Under the pieces are notes generated by a model. The model was not told where the DNA came from and ran no database searches. It saw nothing but the letters and a program-made list of their open reading frames with translations. Below, piece by piece: positions 49,928-58,643 of a stretch of DNA of 64,000 nucleotides (its first letter is position 1; every line of letters begins with the position of its first letter). The DNA lies in NCBI GenBank assembly GCA_018992685.1, contig JACVGT010000031.1, positions 1-64,000 on the forward strand. Direction: 5' to 3'. The DNA comes from Theionarchaea archaeon (GTDB taxonomy: Archaea; Methanobacteriota_B; Thermococci; Methanofastidiosales; SZ-28-30). The position numbers and the translations under genes are program-made.

Positions 49928-52614
49928 GATCAGCTATCATTGGAGCGGGTACTGCGGGTGTCAGGGCTGCTGTGGAACTGGACAACAGGAATTCCAGCGT
50001 TCTGCTCATTGAGAAGAATTTCTATATTGGTGGGAAGCTGACAGAATTGTCCAGGCTCTATCCTGTGTGCGAATTGTATTATGCTCATCGGTTTTTCTCT
50101 CAATTGAATGACTCTGTCAATGTTGACATCATGACAGGTTCAGATGTTGTGAATATTGAAAAATCTGAGGGAAATACATACGCCCTGACAATTCGGAAAA
50201 CCCCCCGGTACGTCACGGGGAACTGCACTCTCTGTCTAGAATGTGTGGAGGTCTGCACACCTCAGGCTGTTCGCAAGCCTCCGTTCCAGTCCATTCCTCA
50301 GACAGTCTACATTGATAGAGAAACCTGTGGAGCATGCAGAAAATGTGAGAAGATCTGCCCGGAAAATGCCATCACCCTTGATGAAAAGGAAGAGCTGGTG
50401 AAGAGAGAGGTAGAGGACGTCATATTCTGCACAGGGTCGGAGTTAGTTGATCCAGAAAAGTATAGCGAGTTTGGATATGGACGATTCCCTGATGTTATAA
50501 CCTCCATGGAACTGGAGAAAATGCTTCACCCTTCTTTTGAGTCGAAATTTGTCAGGCTTTCGGATGGAAAAAGACCAGAGAGAATTGCATTTCTGCAGTG
50601 TGTGGGTTCAAGAGATGCTGTCAGAGGAGAACCGTATTGTTCCAGGGTCTGTTGCATGCAGGCATTGAATGAAGCCAGGGTTATCAAGGAGAGATATCCA
50701 GATACTGAACCGTACATATTCTTTACCGACCTGCAGTGTTCAGGAAAGAGGTGGGAGCACTTCTGTGAGACTGCCAGGGGCATGGGTGTTACCTGCATCA
50801 GGTGTCGAATTCCAGCAGTCTATGAAGAGCAGGGAAGTGTCTCAATAACCTACGCAGAGGATGAATTAGTGACCATGACTGTGGACATGATAGTACTGTC
50901 CACGGGCATCGTGCCCCCTGCAAATAAGTACGGCCTGCCTGAGAACGAGTATGGATTCCCTAGAGAGAAGTCATGTGGACTGTTCTTCCACCCTGCAGAT
51001 ATCACTGAGTCTGTTCAGGAGGCTCTGGCAGCTCTTTCCAGTGTTCCCGGGAGCTACTCCAGTGGATCTGCATGGACAGGTGAGCCCGGTCTTGACATTG
51101 TCCTATGCAGGTGCGGAACCGAGTCACACCTTGCTGATTTGATGAGGAACAGGGGGTATAGAGTTCGCGAGTTAGATGACGTGTGTAGAACCGCACAACA
51201 TTCTCTCCTGAAACAGGAAAAAACCGTTGTGGGCGCCTGTGCTCTCCACGAACAGCTGTTCCTGAGGCTGGCCCAGGAACGTAATTCTTTTGTAGAAGTC
51301 GTTCCTTTGCGAGAAATGAGCTGGATTTCTGAAGATGGTGACTCAAGAGAGAGGTCATTGCAGATGGCAGTGGCCAAACTGGAGCGCCTGGACACATCCA
51401 GAATCACGTGGTCACAGACAGAGGTGTTCCCTGCAGTTGTGATCGTTGGAGGCGGGGTGGCAGGGCTGGCAGCGGCTCTTGATCTCGCAGATACGTACAA
51501 AGTGGTTATCATAGAGAAGAGCCCCCACCTGGGAGGAAGAGCCCTCAACATCCAGTATTCTCTGGACTACAGTCCCCGGGAGGTTGCACAGGACCTGATA
51601 CAGAGGGCTGAAATCCATTCGAATATTGAAATCCTGACTGGAACGGAGATCACCACCTTGACAGGAGACCCTGGAAATTTCACTGTGGGGACCACCAGGC
51701 AAGACATTACCTGTGGGGCTATCATAGTAGCAGCAGGAGCAGATGAATTCCAGCACCAGTATGACCACCCCTTGGTTATTACACAGACGCAGCTCGAAGA
51801 CAGAATACGGAACAACGATATTCCCCATGTGGTGGTCATGGTCCAGTGCATGGGTTCCAGAAATCAGGAACATCACTGGTGTTCTGCTGTATGCTGTTCA
51901 AAAGCCATTTCCAACAGCCTCACGATCCTGGAGAAGACCAATGCTCAGGTTCTCATCCTGTACAGGGATATGCGGACTTACGGATTTCAGGACAGTTACT
52001 ACAGGAAGGCTCGTGAAGCAGGCGTCATTTTTCTTCAAAATGATGAAATGCCCGAAATTCGAGTGGACGAATCTGTTTCTGTGGTGTATGAAGACCCCAT
52101 CCTGCATGCAAGAATACTGATCGAGCCCGATTTGCTTGTTTTGAGTACTGGCATTATCCCGAAGAAAGAATCGAGAGAACTGGCAAAGATTCTGGGAATT
52201 TCTCTTGATCAGGATGGATTTTTCAGGGAATCACATCCAGAATTCTATCCCACAGATTCTACAAAGGATGGCATCTTCATATGTGGGCTCTGTCACTCTC
52301 CTCAGAATGTCAAGGAGAGTGTGATACAGGCACGGGCTGCTGCTTCCAGGGCGAGAACATTCCTTTCTTCCGCCTATAAGACGTGTACTGCCATCACAGT
52401 TAAGCAGGAGCTGTGTACTGGTTGCTCAATTTGTGTGGACGTGTGCCCGTTCAAAGCCATTTCTCTTGAATCAGACGAGCTGACCGTTGACATGAGCCTC
52501 TGCAAGGACTGCGGACTCTGCGTGGGAAGCTGCCCCACGAGTGCTTTGACCCAGACTACCCTCTCTGATGACCAAATCCGTGGCATGGTGAGGGTCATGG
52601 AGGGAATCGAATGA
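49924..52614 (+). CDS. hdrA: Fused double HdrA, FAD-containing electron-bifurcating subunit
   Basis: An 896-residue protein made of two HdrA units. Unit 1 (1-387) has the FAD fold GAGTAG, two ferredoxin motifs at 101-111 and 135-145, and the HdrA motif CVGSRD with CSRVCC at about 226-244. Unit 2 (388-896) has the HdrA N-terminal domain (VLCRCGTES, VVGACALHEQ), a second FAD fold GGGVAG at 509-514, CMGSRN with CSAVCC and a C-terminal double ferredoxin (CTGCSICVDVCP, CKDCGLCVGSCP). Two FADs in one chain imply an internal HdrA pair. GTG start overlaps hdrB. Confidence 0.92.
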   Translation: MRSAIIGAGTAGVRAAVELDNRNSSVLLIEKNFYIGGKLTELSRLYPVCELYYAHRFFSQLNDSVNVDIMTGSDVVNIEKSEGNTYALTIRKTPRYVTGNCTLCLECVEVCTPQAVRKPPFQSIPQTVYIDRETCGACRKCEKICPENAITLDEKEELVKREVEDVIFCTGSELVDPEKYSEFGYGRFPDVITSMELEKMLHPSFESKFVRLSDGKRPERIAFLQCVGSRDAVRGEPYCSRVCCMQALNEARVIKERYPDTEPYIFFTDLQCSGKRWEHFCETARGMGVTCIRCRIPAVYEEQGSVSITYAEDELVTMTVDMIVLSTGIVPPANKYGLPENEYGFPREKSCGLFFHPADITESVQEALAALSSVPGSYSSGSAWTGEPGLDIVLCRCGTESHLADLMRNRGYRVRELDDVCRTAQHSLLKQEKTVVGACALHEQLFLRLAQERNSFVEVVPLREMSWISEDGDSRERSLQMAVAKLERLDTSRITWSQTEVFPAVVIVGGGVAGLAAALDLADTYKVVIIEKSPHLGGRALNIQYSLDYSPREVAQDLIQRAEIHSNIEILTGTEITTLTGDPGNFTVGTTRQDITCGAIIVAAGADEFQHQYDHPLVITQTQLEDRIRNNDIPHVVVMVQCMGSRNQEHHWCSAVCCSKAISNSLTILEKTNAQVLILYRDMRTYGFQDSYYRKAREAGVIFLQNDEMPEIRVDESVSVVYEDPILHARILIEPDLLVLSTGIIPKKESRELAKILGISLDQDGFFRESHPEFYPTDSTKDGIFICGLCHSPQNVKESVIQARAAASRARTFLSSAYKTCTAITVKQELCTGCSICVDVCPFKAISLESDELTVDMSLCKDCGLCVGSCPTSALTQTTLSDDQIRGMVRVMEGIE

Positions 52615-52985
52615 GAATCGTAGCATTTGTCTGCAACTGGTGTGCCAGGGCTGGCGTGGAATTGGCAGCTTATGAACGCATTGGGTATCCCGACGTGGGA
52701 CTCATCTATGTCAATTGTACAGGGAGAATTGATGTTCAGTTGATTCTGCAAACGCTAGAGAAGGTAGACGGCGTGGTGATCTGCGCGTGTCATCTGGGAG
52801 ATGATCACTACGGGTCAGGCAACTACAAGACATTGAAGAAAGTGTTGTTGACCAAAAAGATACTGGCACAACTGGGCATCAACCCTGAAAGGGTCTGCCT
52901 GGAATGGATCTCCTCTACAGAGGCAGAGAAACTTGGTGAAGCAGTCAAGAAAATGAAAGAGACTCTTGAAGAAATGACCTCTTGA
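52611..52985 (+). CDS. mvhD: MvhD/FlpD-like electron-transfer subunit
   Basis: A 124-residue protein of the MvhD family, which brings electrons into HdrA through a 2Fe-2S cluster. Cys8 and Cys11 (CNWC), Cys36 (NCTGR) and Cys60 (CHLGDDHY) are conserved, but the second Cys of the usual CHPGDCHY motif is Asp65. Cys58 is an extra residue that might compensate. No hydrogenase or formate dehydrogenase gene is adjacent, so the electron donor is unknown. Last gene of the hdr operon. Confidence 0.9.
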   Translation: MRIVAFVCNWCARAGVELAAYERIGYPDVGLIYVNCTGRIDVQLILQTLEKVDGVVICACHLGDDHYGSGNYKTLKKVLLTKKILAQLGINPERVCLEWISSTEAEKLGEAVKKMKETLEEMTS

Positions 52986-53102
52986 ACCAGTAAGAATACC
53001 CTGATTCTTCAGGGCTCTACTTTTCGTTGACTGCCAGAAGACATAGAGGGCTGTATTGAGGGAAATATGTTCTGATACGTTCCCCGTGCCTGGAGGTCAA
53101 AG

Positions 53103-53534
53103 TCAGCTTTCGCTTCGGTCTCTCTTACTCAGATATACAATATCTTCGCCTATGAGATATCCCATCCTCTGGAACAGGTTGATAGAAGGCACATTGTCAT
53201 CGTATATCAGGATTCCGATAACTTCAGCACCCCTCTTTTTGAGAGCATCCTCAGCACCCGTAATAAGCACCTGGGCAATACCCTGCCTTCGATACCCGGG
53301 GAGAACGGCCAACCTGTTGATCCAGCCCTTTCTCCCATCAAAGGTGGCAATAATACAGCCCACCAATTCACCTTCCAGGAAGGCCCCCAGGAAGAAATCA
53401 GGATTCTCTTCCATTTGTCTGCTGATTTCTTCTCTACTGTCCCTCCCTCCAGGTCTGTAGGGCAGCCCTGCCTTTTCCCACAGGGACACGAGGTGATCAT
53501 AATACTCCGGAGAGAGCACTCTTATCTCAATCAT
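53103..53534 (-). CDS. GNAT family N-acetyltransferase
   Basis: A 143-residue acetyltransferase. The acetyl-CoA pocket is GYRRQGIAQVLITGAE, and IGILIYDDNVPSINLFQRMGY is the conserved C-terminal strand and helix. The substrate (protein N-terminus, amine or metabolite) is unknown. ATG 53534 is taken because the TATA box (tttttaaagg) is about 25 nt upstream; a GTG at 53543 is the alternative. It shares a promoter region with the divergent NIF3 gene. Confidence 0.85.
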   Translation of the reverse strand: MIEIRVLSPEYYDHLVSLWEKAGLPYRPGGRDSREEISRQMEENPDFFLGAFLEGELVGCIIATFDGRKGWINRLAVLPGYRRQGIAQVLITGAEDALKKRGAEVIGILIYDDNVPSINLFQRMGYLIGEDIVYLSKRDRSES

Positions 53535-53551
53535 CCTGTCCACTGTCAGGT

Positions 53552-53566
53552 ATACCTTTAAAAATA
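53552..53566. promoter_or_regulatory. Overlapping divergent TATA boxes for GNAT and NIF3 genes
   Basis: The A/T-rich sequence cctttaaaaatat reads as ctttaaaaa on the plus strand and tttttaaagg on the minus strand. It can position TBP in either orientation for the genes starting at 53610 and 53534. Confidence 0.55.
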
Positions 53567-53609
53567 TTCACATGCATGATGAGAAAACGAGCTCCTAGCA
53601 GGTGATCTC

Positions 53610-54353
53610 ATGGATGTTGAGAGGATTGTTGGATTTCTGGATGAGTATTTGAAGACAAAGGAAATCGAAGACGACTGCAACAATGGACTGCAGGTAGAAT
53701 GTGATGCTGAAATCAAAAAGGTTGGATTCTCTGTAGACGCTTCAATGGAATTATTCAAGCGGGGGAAGAAAGAAGGTTGTCAATTGCTCATTGTCCACCA
53801 CGGGTTGATATGGGGAGGGATATCCTATATAAGGGGGGTTCAGTACAGGAGAATTAGAGAATTGATTGAGAATACCATGGGACTCTATGCAGCTCATCTC
53901 CCCCTGGATGTACACCCAGAAGTGGGCAATACTGCTGTCCTTGCACGGTTACTGGGATTGGAGATCGTGGGGGACTTTTTCAGGTATAAGAACGTGAACC
54001 TTGGATTGCTCTGTAAGACCTGCATCAGCAGAGAAGAACTGACCATGAAGATTAACCAGGAGGTAGGAGACTGTCAGGTGCTGGAATTCGGGCCTGACCT
54101 GGTTGAGCATGTGGGTATGGTGACTGGATCTGGAACTCAAGCTCTTGATTCAGCAGTTCAAGCAGGATGTGACACGTTCATAACGGGTGAGCCAAAGCAC
54201 GTGTCGTACCATCAGGCAAAGGAATCAAAGATCAATGTCATGTATGCAGGCCACTACCAGACAGAGACGTCGGGAGTCAAAGCGCTCATGGACAAAGTGA
54301 GTGCATCATGTGAAGTGGAAACAGTATTCTGTGATATTCCCACAGGGTTCTAG
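53610..54353 (+). CDS. NIF3-like dinuclear metal protein
   Basis: A 247-residue NIF3/DUF34 protein. The paired metal site shows His residues in LIVHHGLIWGG, Asp/His in HLPLDVHPEVGN and the C-terminal AGHYQTE. The family was long annotated as GTP cyclohydrolase I type 2; its true role in metal homeostasis or nucleotide repair is unsettled. ATG follows an AGGTGAT site. Confidence 0.92.
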   Translation: MDVERIVGFLDEYLKTKEIEDDCNNGLQVECDAEIKKVGFSVDASMELFKRGKKEGCQLLIVHHGLIWGGISYIRGVQYRRIRELIENTMGLYAAHLPLDVHPEVGNTAVLARLLGLEIVGDFFRYKNVNLGLLCKTCISREELTMKINQEVGDCQVLEFGPDLVEHVGMVTGSGTQALDSAVQAGCDTFITGEPKHVSYHQAKESKINVMYAGHYQTETSGVKALMDKVSASCEVETVFCDIPTGF

Positions 54354-54413
54354 AGGACTGCTTTCAGGGGAAAAAGGGAAAAACAGATATTAAGAAACTC
54401 TTTTCACAAATGT

Positions 54414-54866
54414 CTATGGGCGGTATTTTTCCTTCAAGATCTGTAACCATCGTGCTATGCCCTCTTTTTCTATCTGTTTGTTAGTGTCTATGATGGACTT
54501 TCTGGCTTCAGGCAGAGTTCCTTTCTGGAGGTTCCTGCAGGGAAACTGATCACATTCAAAGCAAAAGTCCACTCCTTTTCGTATGCAGCAATTCCGGGCC
54601 GGGCAGTCTGGCCACCAGGACCATCCTCCCCCGAAGCGGCATCCCTTACACGGTTCAGTTTTCGAAGCAAGCCACTCTAGCCCTTTCGTAAATTCTTCAT
54701 AGTCACATGCCTCTTGTGCTTCAGCTATGAGTTTCAGTGATCCAATTCTCTCAACAAATGTCAGGAGCCTTTTTGCTGCCTCCACCACCGTCCCTTTATG
54801 ATACTGACAAAGGGCACAATAGTATCTTCCACAGTATGACACATACTGTTGTTCACCTTCCACCAT
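54414..54866 (-). CDS. DUF3795 Cys-rich protein
   Basis: A 150-residue protein with many Cys in the DUF3795 pattern: YCGRYYCALCQYH near the start, CKGCRFGG, CPARNCCIRKG and CFECDQFPC. Probably binds zinc or an Fe-S cluster; function unknown. The ATG at 54866 lies behind AGGTG and is preferred to GTG 54875. Confidence 0.87.
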   Translation of the reverse strand: MVEGEQQYVSYCGRYYCALCQYHKGTVVEAAKRLLTFVERIGSLKLIAEAQEACDYEEFTKGLEWLASKTEPCKGCRFGGGWSWWPDCPARNCCIRKGVDFCFECDQFPCRNLQKGTLPEARKSIIDTNKQIEKEGIARWLQILKEKYRP

Positions 54867-54922
54867 TTTTTTCACCTGTCCTCACTGCAAGACAGTGCTT
54901 AAGAATGTATCCAGTTGCAGAC

Positions 54923-55525
54923 TCACCTGATGAACCGAGCGAAGAGGCTCACCAGGAAAGGAACCAGCAGTGTAATAATAACCCCACTAATGACAGCTAA
55001 CACACCCACCGTCTTAGAGGTGCACTGAATGATGACCGGCAATGTCGTATCCATGGAAGTCGCCCCACCAGATGCCACAGGTGCCAACCGACTGATCCTG
55101 GCCAAGCCGGGACTGGTGACAACAGTCAGAATCTCCCTGAAGATGTTGGACAGGAACGCAAGTGTCCCCAGAGCAGTGCCCACTGCCTGAGTCAGTATAA
55201 TACTCGAGAGAGTGTAGTAGCCCATTCCAGAAGCAACAGCCAGTGACTCATAGATGGACATTCCCAACAGAACACTGAGTACCACCCCCCCCAGTAAACT
55301 CCCCGCAGTGATCGCCAGAGGTAATGCAAGGATTCTAACTCCCATTCTCTTCAGGTCTATCAATACTTCTTTGTTTGCTCCCACATCTATTCCCACCAGA
55401 AACAGCAAGGCAATCAACAGTAATTGCGAGACAGAGGTCACACCTCCCAGAGCAGTCTCAGGGACGATGTTGAAGAACCCGACAAGAACTCCTATCACCA
55501 GGGCACTCACAATCATGGCTATCAT
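54923..55525 (-). CDS. lysO: LysO-type lysine exporter, C-terminal half (DUF340)
   Basis: A 200-residue membrane protein with about five or six helices. LFLVGIDVGANKEVL, ASGMGYYTLSSIILT, LAFLSNIFREILTVV and PVASGGATSMDTTLPVI are signatures of YbjE/LysO, which exports lysine and its toxic analogue thialysine in E. coli. In bacteria the two halves are one protein; here they are two genes overlapping by 4 nt. They should assemble into one transporter. Confidence 0.88.
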   Translation of the reverse strand: MIAMIVSALVIGVLVGFFNIVPETALGGVTSVSQLLLIALLFLVGIDVGANKEVLIDLKRMGVRILALPLAITAGSLLGGVVLSVLLGMSIYESLAVASGMGYYTLSSIILTQAVGTALGTLAFLSNIFREILTVVTSPGLARISRLAPVASGGATSMDTTLPVIIQCTSKTVGVLAVISGVIITLLVPFLVSLFARFIR

Positions 55526-55791
55526 GACATCACCCGTGCTCTCTCAATGGCCATCACCGCCAGAACACTTCCTGAAATTGTGACTACTGCAAAAAGAGCT
55601 GCATGAACGCCAATTGTGGACAGATTCTCAATAATTGATTTGTTCATCCCAATTTGCAGTCCCATAAACAGGATCAACAGGAAGATCACTGCGGTATATC
55701 CCTTTTGAATGAGAGTCTTGTGGGATTCCTTGAGAGGGAGGATTCTCCCGATAATGATACCGCAGACTAATGAAAGAATAATGTCTATCAT
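55522..55791 (-). CDS. LysO-type lysine exporter, N-terminal half
   Basis: An 89-residue protein with three helices (SLVCGIIIGRILP, TAVIFLLILFMGLQIGMN, LFAVVTISGSVLAVMAIE) corresponding to the N-terminal part of LysO. TATA (cttaaaaat, about 55813-55822) lies about 25 nt before the ATG. The promoter is divergent from the aminotransferase gene. Confidence 0.85.
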   Translation of the reverse strand: MIDIILSLVCGIIIGRILPLKESHKTLIQKGYTAVIFLLILFMGLQIGMNKSIIENLSTIGVHAALFAVVTISGSVLAVMAIERARVMS

Positions 55792-55889
55792 AGTTATTTC
55801 TCCCTACCAGTATTTTTAAGGGTTCATATGACGTGGTAAGGAGTGAAGCCCCTGCAAAGGTTTATCTTCTCAGTGGAAACAGTGCCCCC

Positions 55890-57091
55890 ATGATAGGTCA
55901 CTTCAGAAAGACCCATTCCAGATCTGAGAAATTCCATCGCAGGGCAGCCAGGGTCATGCCTGGTGGAGATACTAGGTCAGTCACCTACTTCGACCCCTAC
56001 CCGTGTTTCATGGAGAGTGGCTCCGGATGTCGAATGTATGATGTGGATGGAAAAGAGTACCTGGATTTTCTCAATAATTATACGTCCCTCATATTGGGTC
56101 ACGCTCACCCCAGAGTCGTTGCCCGAGTGTGTCATCAGATCGAGAAAGGGGCCGTCTACCCGGCGCCCACTGAGGCCCAGACGGTGCTGGCAGAGGTCCT
56201 CATCAGGAGAATTCCGTCCCTGAAGAAGATCAGGTTTTGTAATTCAGGCACTGAAGCCAATATTCAGGCTATCAGAGCTGCAAGAGCATTTACTAAAAGG
56301 AAAAGAGTGATAAAGGTGTACCGGGGATACCATGGCAGTTTTGACTTTGATAATTCTATTGATATTACTTTTAACGATCTGGAGAAGGCGGAGAACCTCA
56401 TTAGAGAAAACAGAGATGAAGCTGCCTGCGTCATCATTGAACCTGTTTTGGGGAAGGGGATGATACCTGCCTCAAAGGATTTTCTTTCGGGGCTGAGAGA
56501 GATCACAGCTCGCTATGACATCGTGTTTATCTTGGATGAGGTAGTGACTTTCAGACTGGCCCCTGGGGGCGTTCAGAGCCTGTACAAGATTGAACCAGAT
56601 ATCACTGTACTGGGGAAAATAATTGGAGGAGGGTTTCCGGTTGGAGCCTTTGGAGAAGAGAGGACCTGATGATGCAGTTCTCTCCTCAGATGGAGGCATT
56701 CGTCCCCCACTCAGGAACCTTCAATGGAAACCCCGTCACCATGGTGGCGGGAATGGAGACAATGAAGATGCTGGATGGCCAGGCAATCAAGAAACTGAAC
56801 GACATGGGAGATAGCCTGAAACGGGCTCTCACTGATCTGCTGGACGGAAAGGCGTGCATATCCGGAATGGGGTCTCTCCTGCACTTCCAGGCTGCTGAGA
56901 CACCTGCTTCGAATGCAGAGGAATTTGAAACCCAGGACAAGGACTTTTTCAGAAGGCTGCACATTCTCATGCTGCTAAATGGGATATACATGGCGCCCAG
57001 GGGGTTATTCAACTTGTCGTTGCCCATGGGAGATGAGGAACTGGATCAATTTGTCAGATGCACCGAAAAAATCATTGATGATACTCTCTGA
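55890..57091 (+). pseudogene. Class III PLP aminotransferase (GSA aminomutase-like) with one-base frameshift
   Basis: Two frames, 55890-56669 and 56669-57091, together encode a full class III aminotransferase of about 400 residues. The PLP Lys is in VLGKIIGGGFPVGAFG; IILDEV-like FILDEVVTFR, the NSGTEAN motif and HSGTFNGNPVT are intact. The frame is lost in the segment ggagaagagaggac near 56650-56658: restoring one G gives the usual GGRED and joins the halves exactly. The span is one base short of a multiple of three. It may be a recent pseudogene or a sequencing error. TATA (ggtttatctt) at about 55858-55867. Confidence 0.88.
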
Positions 57092-57366
57092 GCGGAATTT
57101 AGATCTGGAATGCATATGGCTAGAGAACGAATCAGACGTCTCACAGAACATCATGCTGCAAGCAAGAACCATATTTGCTGCGGGAATACTGATGAGATCT
57201 GGGATTTTTCTTAAACAATGTCGAAATTCAACCTGTTACTGAGATGATTCTTTCTAAATGTGATTAAAAAGGCAGATAGTTATGATTCTGGTATTTTGAA
57301 AAAAAATTGACTATTCTTTCTGGCAAATTATATAAGTCAAAAGCATCATCAATAATCAGGATACTC
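57092..57366. other. Intergenic region with promoter
   Basis: No gene seen. A clear TATA box (attatataag, about 57327-57336) near its end drives the following genes. Confidence 0.45.
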
Positions 57367-57651
57367 GTGATCGCATTTCTAGTCCATGAACACATAGAGG
57401 ATTGTTGGAGAACTGGGTCCCGTGTGGCAAATGAAGGAGCTTTCAACGTGTCTTTCTATAATAAGGAGATGGCTCATGATCTCCTTAACATGGACGAGGT
57501 CCTTTCAGCTCATTCCTCTGGACATATTGAGCATGGTTATGGACTTGAGCTCCCATCTATCATGTGTATTGACTTGAAATGGATGTTCATTCAAGGGAAC
57601 GAGACGAGTACCATTTTTCCCACGAAAAGGAGGAATAAAAAGGAGGAATAA
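57367..57651 (+). CDS. Possible 94-residue protein upstream of aldo/keto reductase
   Basis: GTG 57367 lies about 35 nt after the TATA box. The product is acidic to neutral and globular-looking (VIAFLVHEHIEDCWRTGSRV; LLNMDEVLSAHSSGH; GLELPSIMCIDLKWMF). Its stop lies within the ribosome-binding site of the aldo/keto reductase gene, so the two would be coupled. No family recognised. Confidence 0.4.
   Translation: MIAFLVHEHIEDCWRTGSRVANEGAFNVSFYNKEMAHDLLNMDEVLSAHSSGHIEHGYGLELPSIMCIDLKWMFIQGNETSTIFPTKRRNKKEE
57625..57650 (+). repeat. Tandem 13-bp repeat duplicating a ribosome-binding site
   Basis: aaaaggaggaata occurs twice in direct succession (57625-57637, 57638-57650), each with a GGAGG core. 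The second copy is well placed for ATG 57654; the first encodes the Lys/Arg-rich tail of the upstream frame. Confidence 0.85.
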
Positions 57652-57653
57652 AT

Positions 57654-58643
57654 ATGGAGTATTCAATACTTGGAAAAACGGGAATAAGAGTGTCACGGAT
57701 CTGTTTAGGAGCAATGTCTTTTGGCTGGCTGCTTACTGAAGAAGAATCCAGACCAATCATTGAAAAGGCACTGGATCTGGGAATAACCTTCTTTGACACG
57801 GCCAATGTTTACGGCAGAGGACGATCAGAGGAGATTCTTGGCTCTGTCCTGAAAGACCATCGAGAGGATGTGATCATTGCCACCAAAGTGTTCTGGTCAT
57901 TCCGTCAGCCAACGGCTGCTGGACTGTCTCGACCATTCGTATTCAAGGAAGTAGCAGACTCCCTCCATAGATTACAGACAGACTACATAGATGTGTTATA
58001 TGCACATAGATTCGATCCGAATACTTCTTGCGATGATATCCTCAGAACACTGAATATCTTGATAACCAAGGGAATTGTGCAGCACATTGGAGTTTCGACT
58101 TTGTTCGCATGGGAACTCGCAAAATCGTTGTGGAAAGCTGACACATTGGGACTCGAACCCTTCCAGGTGGTTCAGCCCCACTACAACCTTCTGTACCGGG
58201 AAGAGGAACGGGAGATACTCCCTCTGTGCAGAGACCAGAAGATAGCTGTCACAACCTGGGGATCTTTGGCCCGAGGCGTGCTGGCAGGTGGGTATTCACG
58301 AGCGGGGAAGCCAGCCACAGTCAGAGCACACAAGGATGCTGAATTGATAGACCACTGGTTTACCAGGGACCAGGATTTTCAAATTGTGGATCGAGTCAAG
58401 GAATTGGCCAAAGAAAAAGACTGTTCTCCAGCCCAGATTGCTCTGGCTTGGATTCTTTCTAAACGCGAGATAACTGCCCCCATTGTTGGGATCACCAAGG
58501 TAGAGCATCTTGAAGAGGCAGTTTCCTCTCTAGATATTAGACTGTCACCGGAGAATATGGCGTATCTTGAGGAATTGTACAGGCCGCGAGAATTGACAGG
58601 ACATTATAGTGGTGCTGCGATGCCCGGAGATCCTCGGGAATAG
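57654..58643 (+). CDS. Aldo/keto reductase
   Basis: A 329-residue TIM-barrel NADPH-dependent oxidoreductase. The catalytic tetrad is visible: Asp in FFDTANVYGRG, Tyr in VYGRG, Lys in VIIATKVF and His in VLYAHRFD. It begins like the voltage-gated K-channel beta/YghZ-type group (MEYSILGKTGIRVSRICLGA). Substrate: aldehydes or sugars, not specific. The GGAGG site is duplicated upstream. Confidence 0.92.
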   Translation: MEYSILGKTGIRVSRICLGAMSFGWLLTEEESRPIIEKALDLGITFFDTANVYGRGRSEEILGSVLKDHREDVIIATKVFWSFRQPTAAGLSRPFVFKEVADSLHRLQTDYIDVLYAHRFDPNTSCDDILRTLNILITKGIVQHIGVSTLFAWELAKSLWKADTLGLEPFQVVQPHYNLLYREEEREILPLCRDQKIAVTTWGSLARGVLAGGYSRAGKPATVRAHKDAELIDHWFTRDQDFQIVDRVKELAKEKDCSPAQIALAWILSKREITAPIVGITKVEHLEEAVSSLDIRLSPENMAYLEELYRPRELTGHYSGAAMPGDPRE

